Position numbers and translations under genes: made by a program. Positions 44,801 to 53,400 of a DNA stretch of 64,000 nucleotides are shown here, in pieces (position 1 is the first letter of the stretch; each line of letters begins with the position of its first letter). Source of the stretch: Durusdinium trenchii. Taxonomy: Eukaryota; Sar; Dinophyceae; Suessiales; Symbiodiniaceae. Below the pieces are notes generated by a model. That model did not search any database, was not told where the DNA came from, and worked only from the letters and a program-made list of their open reading frames with translations. The stretch lies in NCBI GenBank assembly GCA_963970005.1, contig CAXAMN010013780.1, positions 1,104,671-1,168,670 on the forward strand, given 5' to 3'.

Positions 44801-47800
44801 AATCAGGTTCTTGATTGACCCTATTGGTTATTGGCGCAATTAAGAGCAAACAAGAGTTGGTGAGCTTGAGAGAAGGGCAAATGAGGAGAAAAAGAATTTT
44901 GCAAGCAAGGTCAACAAATTTTGCCAAGATGGTTGTCAGAAGTCTGATTTTGGAGGGCTTGCAGCCAATGGTTGCAGAAGCAGGTGTATTTCCAAGAAGG
45001 GTTGAACAGTGCAGATTGGAAGTGGAAGATTCCAATAAAAGCTGGGAAATCACAATCGTCGTGATCATTGCCGTTTGTTTTGCAGTAATGCCCTTTGCGA
45101 CGTGTAGACTTTACAAACACGTTGAGCACAAATATGAAGTGTTGAGAGATTTACTCTTCAACAGAGTGAATGAAGCAGAACTCAGAATGGTGGGGATTGA
45201 GTATATGATTGACCAGAAAGAAGAAGATGAACACAGGTTAGACAAGCTTACAGGCTATACCAGGAGAATTCATTGTGGATTGGTTCTCAATGGAGGCTTT
45301 GTACAAGAACAAGGAGTTGGTTACTTATCAGTTTGCAGCTATGAGATGCTTGCACAGACTAATGCAGGAAACTACTTAGCCAGAAGGAGCTTAGAAGACA
45401 TGAGATCAACCGCAGGACAGTATCATGGACATCAGGTGATGCTGGAAGCAGCTACCCAAGGAGCAGTTCACTCAAAAACACCAACCAGGATATTCAAGCC
45501 AGGAAATGCAGAATATGTGAACAGCATTGAGCACGAACAGGAACAATTGAATCAGGTGTGTGGTCGACTTCAGAGGACGGTTGACAGTTTAAAGCATGGG
45601 TACAAACAGGAAGAGGAGACTTTGATCAAGCAGACAAAGTTGCCTGTGAGACAGACCGATATGAAATGCTGCTAGATGAAATAGAAACAACAAGAGGACC
45701 AAGAAAACCAGAAGATGCTGCAGCTAAAACCTCAAGGGACCCCGTTCCTTGGAGGTTCAAAATTCGACAGAAATATGATGGAAACAGAGTGGATTATGGC
45801 GGCAGAGTGAGCTAAAATAGCTGATGTGCGCTCACACTACCAAGAAGGAGTGTGAAGAATTTTCAAGGTAGACCAGAGGTAGTATGTATAGCATGTCATT
45901 ACAGCTTTGCACTCAGAGAAAGGTTTGCAATGTATATATATATATAGATATGTACAGCTATCGTGCGAAGAAACATTTTTCACGTGTTCCCTCACAAGTT
46001 TGCTCCTACATTTGGAATCTGTTCAAAATGGACGGGCGAGGAAGACAGATTCTTTTTTGGGCTTGGTAATCCCCTTAATTTTTCGCAGGTGTGTGAGAAT
46101 CTCAAACACCTGCATTTTCTTGCAGGACCGTGACTTTCAGAAAGATGAGTGCAGCTGGCATAGATTTTGTTGTCGGTATGGATTTTGGCGATGCCAAGAC
46201 GTGGTCTTCCAGTTCCAATCCATCTGCAGTGCTAAATGCAACACATGTGTTCTTGTGAGGGCCTTTGCCGGAACGGCAAAACAATTTACTCTCCGCTTCA
46301 CACTCCACTACTGAGCCCATGTGTTGAACACCCATGCGAAGAGAAAGATAGAGGGTGGGCCAAAATTGGTAGATGTTCCCGGGAAAAATATTGTTCACCG
46401 ATTGGTAGGACTAATTGCGAAGGACCCGGAGATGTGGATGGTGCACAATATTACCGCATTTAACATGTCAGCAGGAAATTGAACATTATACTCGTGAGTA
46501 GAGAGAGCAAAGAATATTCATGAAAATTCCAAATTGGATGGAATCCATTGTGGGCTTTGAACCAAGTTGTTTTCGCGACATGAAATGAATTAAGGGAAGA
46601 GGAAGAGGTGCGCAGGTATGCAGCATGTAAGTCAGTAAGTAAAACCGGGTATAGTTCAGCACCATTTCGAAGCCTTTTCTACTGCCTTCTACTGTACTGA
46701 TTGAGAGGTACAGCGAAGAATGTCCGAACATATCGGCCAGGTTTCTCATCATTTGTTGCGACGGTGTTTGGGACGTGAAGAGCAATCAAGAGGCTCGCGA
46801 TTGATGTGTGTATTACTAGTAACAAGAAACTAGTAGGTTGGAGGCCATCGCTACTAGTAGCAAGAAACTAGTAGTAGCAAAGTGCCTTGCTTGTGACTCC
46901 CGTGGTCCCATTTGAATGCTCTTGCCTGGACGGACCGGATGAACTCTGGGTGGACCAGAGGGATCCATACCAGCATTCATTCATTTGCCTACACATTTTT
47001 TCATCACTCATTAACTCACTGGACAATGTGAAAGAGCTCAGATTGTGGCCGAAGTCTTTGTTTCTGTTTGTGAGGGAAGGCGGAAATCTTTTAGAAAGTT
47101 GACCCTCTTTCATTCAGCTCATACTCCCCTTAATTCAAATTTATCGAGAGAATACACATCACCATGAATAAAGGTCACTTCAAAACTGTACAACTAAGTC
47201 AAGCGTCAACTTCCGAAGTTATATACAAACACGTTCCAGGATAGGCAGGCTGGTGCAATGTGTGGGCTCTCAATGAAAAAAAAAACGAGCAACCACTATA
47301 CAAGGATAAGAATAGCCAGATGTAGCAAGGGCAAGTGTCAGACAACAGGAAGGCTAGATGTAATGAATCTTTCATGAACATGCCTTCCACTGAAGAAGAT
47401 GTGTGGCTTTTCTGCGCACAAGCAAAATCAGTTCTGGCAATAGCTGGCAGAGTTGAAAGCATATTGTCGATGTGCTCTCCGCAGAAATGAGTAAAGATAC
47501 CACCAGTGATGTGACCAAGCTTTGCATAGCTTTGCCAATCATTCGGAAAAACCTCTAGACGAGTTGATCTATTTGTATGAGAAGGAATGGAGAGAAGCTT
47601 AAATGAATCAGGTATACAACACTCGAAATGCATGAACACAAGATAACTAACGCAGGTGTGCATGCACTGGAAGAAAGTGTAACGGACATGTTTTCCAAGT
47701 CCAAAAGGCAGCTTGTAGCGAAAAGGTCTGCAACTTTTGCTTGCTTGCTTGCTCCCCCTCTCTCTCTCTCTCAACCATTCATTTTCTTTGTTCTCCATGC

Positions 47801-48345
47801 GTAAGAGTTTTGGTTTTCCTGAAAGACCATGAAATTCTCGCGTTCGGTCTTGCGACTCAAAGCAGCTCACAATGGCGGGGGAGGAGATAACTAGTGACTA
47901 GACGTGACTGAAGTGCTTTTTGCACTTTTTTTTTGCAAAGTGCTTTAGTAGGATACTGGCGGGACCATATGGCAGCAAAAAGCAAAAAAAGCAAAGCAAA
48001 GTGTCTTGTTTTTGCCTTTGCAGGTGGTGGACTTCATTCGAACGCGTTTACCTGGGCGACCAGATGAGCGGGTGGGAGTATCAGATACGACCAGTGCCGA
48101 CCGATTTTTAGCTGGAATGAACCACTGGCTCACTCAATGTCCATGCACAGAGCATTACTTATGTTCTCAGTCCCATCCCTCTTGTACCTTCATGAGTGGC
48201 TTCATATGTTGCCTTTGTCGCTGGTTTCCTTTAGCAACCTGAGAAACCAGTTGCTACCAGCTTGTGCTGCTGAATGGAGCAGTGCAAACCTTTCGGTTCC
48301 TGAAATTCAATGTAACGTCACAGTCGTCGTGCCCGAGAAGCTAAG
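29891..48345 (+). CDS. PP2C-type Ser/Thr protein phosphatase (multi-exon, hosts a nested retroelement)
   Basis: PP2C enzymes remove phosphate from proteins using two Mg/Mn ions held by aspartates. Motifs in order: 29921-29968, AMQGWRMGMEDAHIAL (first metal Asp); to 30474, ALFGVLDGHGGAQ (second metal Asp, DGHGG); 31438-31507, QAKNGQMEEALK; 31647-31716, GAFHKIDELLRSGCFDAAEQ; to 32262, VGCTACVCCITDAQIITANA then GDRR; 32708-32772, DHKPNAPREKQRIEAAGG then WVEN; about 33780-33870, RVNGNLNLSRALGDLEYKKD; 34076-about 34130, PPEEQIICSTPDV; 46126-46148, DRDFQKDE; 46741-46792, FLIICCDGVWDVKSNQE (third metal Asp); from 48024, VVDFIRTRLPGRPDER; about 48250-48340, LLPACAAEWSS and QCNVTVVV, where GCDNMTVVV is usual. 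Joins are phase-consistent where checked (31507/31647, 46148/46741, 46792/48024). The intron 34130-46125 holds a copia element. The last exon is the least certain, and an exon near 31785-31860 (NPPKEPEPR) is possible. Confidence 0.85.
31905..32115. repeat. CTACTAG-family repeat cluster in a PP2C intron
   Basis: Includes TTAGTAACTAGAAGC, CTACAAGTAACAAGAAGC, CTACTAGTAGCAAGGACGC, GGTTGGAGGCCATGGCTAC and CTAGTAACAAGAAGC. It ends about 25 bases before the GCTACVCC exon. Confidence 0.8.
34256..34260 (+). other. Target-site duplication, left copy (ATGTA)
   Basis: ATGTA directly precedes the left terminal repeat and ATGTA (45930-45934) directly follows the right one. Five bases is the usual copia duplication length. 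The target is inside a TA-rich microsatellite, which weakens the match slightly. Confidence 0.7.
34261..34349 (+). repeat. 5' terminal repeat (LTR) of the copia element
   Basis: Shares GGTAGACCAGAGGTAGTATG, GCATGTCA, ATTACAG, TCAGAGAAA and a terminal GCA with 45867-45929. The right copy lacks about 26 bases. At under 90 bases it is very short for an LTR and does not start with TG. Confidence 0.8.
34350..34361 (+). promoter_or_regulatory. Primer-binding site, initiator-Met tRNA type
   Basis: TGGTAGCGGAGC begins on the base after the 5' LTR. It resembles the TGGTA-(T/G)C-(A/G)GAGC sites that pair with the 3' end of initiator methionine tRNA and prime first-strand synthesis. The match to the host tRNA cannot be checked here. 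Confidence 0.65.
34680..35516 (+). pseudogene. Copia gag with CCHC zinc knuckle, frameshifted
   Basis: The coat protein that packages element RNA. Three frames are needed: AFREWSWVFEKYLCSV (about 34688-34735), then DEAYVKDLKETHDKPNENFD onward to about 35065, then SIQEELKPAILLRC and DRSQQQWATSMFASSSADYQ. A Lys/Gly-rich linker (KGKGKKGKN) precedes the zinc knuckle CYTCGKTGHLARDC (35411-35452, a perfect CX2CX4HX4C). The frame ends at 35516. The frame changes show that this copy can no longer make Gag. Confidence 0.8.
35759..36142 (+). pseudogene. Copia aspartic protease region
   Basis: VAVIIDSGAHVALFS (catalytic D-S-G-A at 35831-35842) marks a retropepsin that cleaves the element polyprotein. 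It is followed by ISLRDIDGREVLLKEHVIFS and LILCCGRLMEHGWGI, the expected beta-rich remainder. It is out of frame with gag; a GAT repeat (about 35705-35725) lies just before it. Confidence 0.75.
36164..36660 (+). pseudogene. Copia middle region, interrupted SAP-like segment
   Basis: Two overlapping frames continue pol after the protease: AAGWRFNERGLLVGNLLTSR, then VNGVELTLATLRAACSFLG. The last reads like the first helix of a SAP-type DNA-binding segment. Its natural continuation, GSGSKLKVYAKIFNRNKRME, appears only at 41915 onward. The frame is therefore cut by the block at 36661-41910. Confidence 0.6.
36780..36846 (-). CDS. Captured minus-strand exon inside the foreign block
   Basis: TTTGCTTTTGTAG is a good acceptor. 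The exon reads WRGPCSKEDLHRILKACPIA then IAK and meets GTGAAC, a plausible donor; the next bases also read openly as NDQGEFVIIHGKISR. A second minus-strand piece upstream reads SWSEGVRLADGESFSTHTFQ (about 36955-37035). The family is not recognised. It looks like a piece of host gene rather than mobile-element coding sequence. Confidence 0.35.
37348..38960 (+). repeat. Three copies of a 200-base repeat in the foreign block
   Basis: Copies start near 37348, 38370 and 38728. Each has CGGCAGACTTTGC or CCGCAGACTCTGC, a GTCGTCCTTGTCG-type stretch (copies 2 and 3), then TTCCTTAGG and CTTAGGCTGGCGTG. Copies 1 and 2 also share GAATCTTGGAATTGGCGTTG and GCAGAGAGAGTTCATGC. Copies 2 and 3 continue into a GT-repeat-rich tail. 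Confidence 0.85.
41911..43010 (+). pseudogene. Copia integrase, frameshifted
   Basis: Integrates copia DNA. Order: GSGSKLKVYAKIF (middle region resumed), LPYANWCRNCVEHRARPDRH (Cys pair of the zinc-binding N-domain; the usual His residues before it look lost), EVSFDFCYTR (first catalytic Asp, about 42228), YRSDNEPT (second catalytic Asp, 42427), then in another frame GATPYELGHGKSYKGLLAEY and YGEPVHAYT, the conserved C-terminal part. At least two frame changes break it. The catalytic Glu could not be placed. Confidence 0.75.
43170..43640 (+). pseudogene. Acidic linker between copia integrase and RT
   Basis: An open frame of about 150 codons rich in Glu (EEEWEEEGEEESEEDE), corresponding to the low-complexity linker often found between integrase and RT in copia polyproteins. 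No catalytic motif. Confidence 0.5.
43680..44843 (+). pseudogene. Copia reverse transcriptase and RNase H, decayed
   Basis: Reads in several frames: GVKDAFLQAPQEKPLNVHL (motif A Asp), VLLVYVDGLISNV (YVDD changed to YVDG, which would remove a metal-binding Asp), FRSIAGPGIFLCQERYDVAF, KELASRMANPTTMSFHHLKK, then RNase H with HRKSTSGGSHALN, RIISLSSCEAEL, GSSSARQLVMKRGVGKVRHL and NMADVNTKPLGDQR. Part of the RT before and after YVDG is missing. This copy is inactive. Confidence 0.85.
44815..45675 (+). CDS. Extra 3' ORF of the copia element with a membrane segment
   Basis: An intact frame of 286 codons overlaps the RNase H end by 29 bases in another frame and runs to 45675, just before the 3' terminal repeat. 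It starts at a TTG (44815), so it may be a fused tail of pol reached by a frameshift rather than a separate protein. Residues 79-96 (ITIVVIIAVCFAVMPFAT) form a clear membrane segment between charged regions; the C-terminus is coiled-coil-like (EHEQEQLNQVCGRLQRTVDS). Position after RNase H and a membrane anchor recall envelope-like ORFs of some retroelements, but I see no signal peptide or known envelope motif. It is the best preserved frame in an otherwise broken element. Confidence 0.55.
   Translation: MTLLVIGAIKSKQELVSLREGQMRRKRILQARSTNFAKMVVRSLILEGLQPMVAEAGVFPRRVEQCRLEVEDSNKSWEITIVVIIAVCFAVMPFATCRLYKHVEHKYEVLRDLLFNRVNEAELRMVGIEYMIDQKEEDEHRLDKLTGYTRRIHCGLVLNGGFVQEQGVGYLSVCSYEMLAQTNAGNYLARRSLEDMRSTAGQYHGHQVMLEAATQGAVHSKTPTRIFKPGNAEYVNSIEHEQEQLNQVCGRLQRTVDSLKHGYKQEEETLIKQTKLPVRQTDMKCC
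45867..45929 (+). repeat. 3' terminal repeat (LTR) of the copia element
   Basis: Matches 34261-34349 apart from a deletion of about 26 bases and a few substitutions, and ends in TTTGCA directly before ATGTA. Confidence 0.8.
46811..46885. repeat. CTACTAG-family repeat cluster in a PP2C intron
   Basis: TTACTAGTAACAAGAAAC, TAGGTTGGAGGCCATCGC, TACTAGTAGCAAGAAAC and TAGTAGTAGCAAAG in series, starting 19 bases after the CCDGVWDV exon. Confidence 0.8.
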
Positions 48346-49202
48346 ACTGCAACATTTCCAATTGACTTCTCAGGGGTGTTTCTTCACTTTGGGGAAAAAC
48401 CTTTTAAGCACCTACCATTTTCCAGACAAAATCCCCTCAAAGCATGTCAAGGGAAAATGGCGGGAACTCATATGAACTTGATGGGAACACATTCGTGTTT
48501 GATGGGAAAATGCCACTTCTGATCAGCAGGTCCTAGGAAAAGAGCTAGGAAGAGAAAGAGGGTTCTTGGCAGGTCCTCTCTGGCAATGGGATAGGTACAC
48601 CCCCAAAATTGGGAACAGTTCGGCTCTGGTGGGAGTTTGTTAGGATTTGCTGGGAGTGTGCTTGGTGGAACAGAACTGTGGAATACCAATTGCGCCAGGT
48701 TTTTCTGGTGGAATGACGCCCCAAAGTTCCAAAGTGATGAAAAGTACACTTGGGAACACAATAGGAAAAAGGTGGAGTGACAAAGGCTCATCATCGCTGA
48801 CAGCTCACTCTGAGTGAAAAAACGTAGTTCATCTTTGCCTGACAGGGAACAACTTGATTTGACTGGGACATGTTAAGGTTTTGATTCTGATGTTCTCTTT
48901 GGAGTATGTTGGTTTCCTGAATCATTTTGTTTGTAATTTGTAAGTAAATTTTGTGAAGCGGTGCTCTATGAAGAGGGTGTGGTAGTGGCACTTTGATGAC
49001 AGATGTCTGTCAACCCTGCCATGCTTTCCAGTGTCAAACGTGACAGATAGTTATTATACGCGACCACAATTGGAGGCCTTGGAGCGAGTCCTCGAAGATC
49101 TCCTTGATGCCTGCGCCATGCCTGCGAGACCTTGGATGATCGGACGTGTTCGTTGGCATTTCTCATCCTCGACATCTTTTGACGAATCAAATAGGGGCCC
49201 AT

Positions 49203-49680
49203 AGTAGCATCCTTGCTCCTAGTAGTGCTGCCAGGAGCCCCTAGTAGCGTCCTTGCACCTAGTAGTACGCCAGGAGCCCCTAGTAGCGTCCTTGCTCCTA
49301 GTAGTACGGCCAGGAGCCCCTAGCAGCTCTTCATTGTCTTTTTGATGGGAGCTGCTCAGCAAACTCATAACCCGTTCAAAGTTTGAGACATGACATGACC
49401 TTTTGTTGTGCTTGGACACTCTCAGTATGTGTTGCCAGGTCTCTCCCGACCTTCGGATGACGAACGGCTTGGGTGGCGACAACATGACGGCCGTCTTGGT
49501 GGGGCCGTGCAGCCTTCGGAGATGGAAAGGGGTGATCACGAGGTGATGAGGGTTTTCTCGCATAATTAATGACGAGCAAGAGCAGAAGCTACTAGGGGCT
49601 CCTGGCATCGCTACTAGGAGCAAGGACGCTACTAGGGGCTCCTGGCCTTACTGCTAGGAGAAAGGACGCTACTAGTAGAG
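49203..49680. mobile_element. Inverted pair of CTACTAG clusters flanking a 255-base core
   Basis: Left arm 49203-49330 carries three minus-orientation units (CCAGGAGCCCCTAGTAGC, GTCCTTGCTCCTAGTAG). Right arm 49586-49680 carries the plus-orientation series (CTACTAGGGGCTCCTGG, GCTACTAGGAGCAAGGAC). The core between has no repeat units and no domain. The layout is like a foldback or MITE-type element. Confidence 0.6.
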
Positions 49681-49926
49681 CAGGAGCCGGGGCTCAAGCC
49701 AATCCAACATCAGAGCACCTCTCGCCATCTTGGGAATTGTCAGGTACTTCCTGTTTGGTATTTGATTATTGATCATTGATTGCTCGGATATTCTGCGGAG
49801 TGCTGGTGAGGGTTGGGCAATGTTAGATTCGTTATAACAATGGGGGTACGTCTCCCTTTTTTTGAAGGTTTTTGGGTTAGCCGGGTAGCCGCAACAATAG
49901 TCACCTCTGGAGTTCATTACATTACA

Positions 49927-50045
49927 TTTGCTTTCATTTGCTTTCATTTCGCTTTAATATTGCTTTCATTCTGCTTTCTTTTGCTTTCATCCTGCTTTCG
50001 TTTGCTTCCATTCTGCTTTCATTTGCTTTTATTTTGCTTTCATTT
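49927..50045 (+). repeat. TTTGCTTTCATT minisatellite
   Basis: About eleven units of 10-12 bases alternating TTTGCTTTCA and TTCTGCTTTCA with slips. Confidence 0.9.
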
Positions 50046-50491
50046 ACAAGAGACTGTCTATTATAGAAGTGTGCAGGAAAACATTCCAAAGCAAGCCAGG
50101 AGCCGCAATAGGGAGAGGGTCTATACTTGTAAGGGGTACCCTTTGCAAGACTGTTGAAGTGAAGCTTTTCATACGTTTTTTTAAATTGAATACCTATGGT
50201 TTTCGAAGTTGAACAATTCTGGATTTTCATTCATTCTGCTTTCATTGTGCATTATGACCTTATTGTCTTCTGCAATATTGTTTTTTCTTTTTTCAGCTGA
50301 CTTTTGTGAATATAGTTGCTGACTCTTATGATGCCTCCAAAACCCTCGTTGTGGGGTGCAATCAATGGATGACTGGATTCCAAGTGTGCGTTCTGGGTGC
50401 TATGGCACTGGGCCCCGTCCCCTTTTCCCGGTGAACCGACCTGTAGCGAGAGTGAAAGGAGTGGGGTGTTTGTGCACTTGACAAACTGCAG

Positions 50492-53400
50492 GTGTTGCTC
50501 AGAAGCATGGAGGCCTTACGGTGTGAGCAGAGCTGGCAGATTGCATCTCTCTCTCCCTCTCTCTCGCCACAAGAGTGATATGTAGTGTAGGCTGTGGGTC
50601 AAAACCTACAACTAGAACTCCCAAAACCCTGATGCGTATTCAGTCTCACTGAATGCTGAAGAAGCCGTTGCCTTTTGGGACATACCAGTAGTCTGGAATT
50701 CCTTCAACATGAAAGGAAACTGAAAGCCATGCGGTTCCATCATTATTCAACGAGCCTGCAGCTAGGGAATACGACGGGGCCATTGTCACGGCTTGCGTGA
50801 CGTCGACGGGGGGTGCCATGCCTTGGGCGATCGATCAAGCCATTCATCATCCGTGATGATACGTACGATCCCGATATTCTCCTCTCAGCTGACCTTCACG
50901 TACGGCAGCGCAACCTCATATGCTGGCTTTGTTTTGCAAAGCACTTGCAGAGAAGAGTGAACTCTACGAAGCCGTCCTGTAAGAGTTCAAAGCGATGAAG
51001 CCAATATGCAAAGCAACGTCCCTGAGATCTCAAACCATTGCAAGCTCGCACCCCGCCTTTTTCCCTGGCGCTTGAGCCAAAATGTTTACATGTCCAATCG
51101 TCGAACGCTGACTCGAACGATGCTTCACCTGAAAATCAATCACTTGAAGCCAAACAGCGGTTCCACTGTACGCATTACAAAGAAGCAGCTGCAAAACGTC
51201 TCAGGCACGTCGAGACCAAAAGCGGCCCGAAAGTCCGCCTCAAAAAGAGATTAGGCTTGTCAACCTCGCCCTGGGGTTTTTTGGGAGCGTGTCCGATGCC
51301 ATGCAACTCCTTGTTGCTTGAAGCAGAATCAGTTTGATCAAAAACAAATGCCTACCGTTTGCAACCAAGGCACTCGCACAGTGTGGGATGAAAGGAGACA
51401 CGCGTCGTGCACGCACTTCACTCCTTCTGCTGGTCAGGCCACGAACGCACTGTCTGATCAGCACACTTTCAAGAGCAAGGATGGCGTCCCACCGGCTGGT
51501 TGCTCATCTCTGGAGCTTCGATTGATGTCGGTAGAGCATTACACTTGATGTCAGGAAGGTTGCAAGCATGAACAGCGAAGGCGTTCGCACCAGAGATGGT
51601 TGAACTCAGCTTGCACAAACCAAGACATCTGGGGTACTTGCGCGACCATCCGAATGCAAAAGTGCGAACGGTTCCATGCAAATGTGGGCTGGAGCTGCAC
51701 TCAGATCTCTGAATCATATCCTGTTGGCACCGGGCATCAGCCTTCCAAGTGTCAAAATTCATCTTCCGATTCTTGGCAGACCGGGCATCAGCTCCAAGCT
51801 TGTTGTTGGGATAAGCCAGGGTGGGCGTGTTGAAACTAAACTGAAACTAAGCTGCAGCTCTGGGTTTCTGGCATTTTGTTATCCAGCGCTCGTGTAAAAC
51901 ATGGGAATTCAAAATGAAATGGCGTTCTGCTGTCTGGTACTTTTCAAGTCTTGGAGACATGGTCGAGAACTATGGTTCGATCCAAAAGTCAACTGCTGTG
52001 GTTTGATGGGTTTTGGAAGTTCAGTGTTTTTTCTCCCCTTTCTCAAGTTCATTCCAGTCTTATCAGCCAGGGTCCCCCCTTTGACCTACAGCCATTGTAC
52101 AGTTTCAGGCATATATATATATAAATACACCTTTCTCTATCATTTTTATGTGCATATGCTTGTAGTCACGTTCTAGAGCTGTGTTCGTGACATTGCTTCA
52201 ATATCCCATGCATTGGGCAGCCGACTTGTGTAGTTCACCAGTGATGCGCGCGGCAGTGAACACGTGTGCAGGAACCAGACGAAGCAGGTGAACTTGACCG
52301 AAGGAGTTTCGCTGTGTGCACACCTTGACGTGGATAGGCAGATTGAAGAATTGGATTTGCAGATTCAAAATCGACTGCGTGAGGACTTCCCTGACAAAAG
52401 CCAGGAACCTAGTGCAAACGTGGATGCATGTGTGGACTTAGCGCTTTAGCCCACTTAGGTTCAACTACTTGCAGAAAGATCAGGACAACGCCGGGTGGTC
52501 GCAAAGGCAAGACTGCATAGATATATAACAGGTCAGGAGGGTGTTCTATTTTTTAGCGTGGTTGATCTCAGACACACTGTCGAAGGCGATGGAAGACACC
52601 AAAGGTTGGCTGCAGGCCAACAAGATGACTGACCAACATCGCGCTTCAAAACAGATTCGAAAGGACCTACTTCAAGGTTTTTAAACATTTTAAAACGTTG
52701 AAACACCATTTTTTAGTCTGAAATCGATTTGCTTGGCATATGTTGCAACCACTTCAAAGTATGGATTTCAGCTCGACATGTATTTGACATGTTTTTGGAG
52801 TTGAAATGACTTGCTTATATTGCTTTGATGTTGTGTGCGGATGTTTTGCAACTTGAGAGCTTGCAGCTGCAGTAGTCAGTTCTTTCCTGATGCGAAACTT
52901 AACTCAGGTGCATTTGCAAGTACCAGGCGGCATTTCGATGAGTGACCTCCACTTGTTCATCTCCGAGGAACCGACCTTTATGTGGAAAGGCTAGAGTCAA
53001 AGAACCTAGAAGATGATTTTTGCAGGAGCAAGCCCAGCTGCAACTAGTGGTGCGTGAAGAAAGAGGTGAGAAGATTGGAAGCATTTGTCGATCTCACAAA
53101 GGTGGTGGAGTCAAACAAACTGGTAAGACACCAACGGATTCCTTTCAGAAGCAACTCACTCATTGCATTGCTCATGTACAAAAAACAAGATGAACTTGTC
53201 CGTTGCAATAGTGCATTCTCGACCCATTCTGATGCAAAGACGGTGCTGAGGGTGCTAGTGGTAACATTTACATTTTTTGTCATCACCGCAGACAAACACT
53301 TTGCCATATCACAGTCATGGTGGCGGTCTGATCTCGCCCATGCACCACACTTCGCAACATGTTGGTGTAGATCGCCACTCTCTAGAGTTTCTTGCCTTGC

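Larger units (their letters stand above)
34261..45929 (+). mobile_element. Degenerate Ty1/copia retroelement, itself interrupted
   Basis: Bounded by terminal direct repeats (34261-34349 and 45867-45929) and a 5-bp duplication. Inside, in copia order: primer-binding site, gag with CCHC knuckle, protease, a middle region, integrase, RT and RNase H, then an extra membrane-anchored ORF. Frameshifts and stops break gag, integrase and RT, so the copy is dead. A foreign block (36661-41910) splits it between protease and integrase. The element lies in an intron of the PP2C gene, in the same orientation as that gene. Without the inserted block it would be about 6.4 kb. Confidence 0.88.
48480..50490. 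other. No recognisable gene; foldback element and minisatellite
   Basis: Holds an inverted-repeat pair (49203-49680) and a TTTGCTTTCATT minisatellite (49927-50045). Minus-strand frames at 48966-49202 and 49219-49623 lack domains, and the second is mostly repeat. Confidence 0.5.

Noticed and set aside
51965..51995. GGTTCGATCC as a tRNA T-arm
   Set aside because: Flanking bases do not form a five-pair stem and no acceptor or anticodon arm is present.
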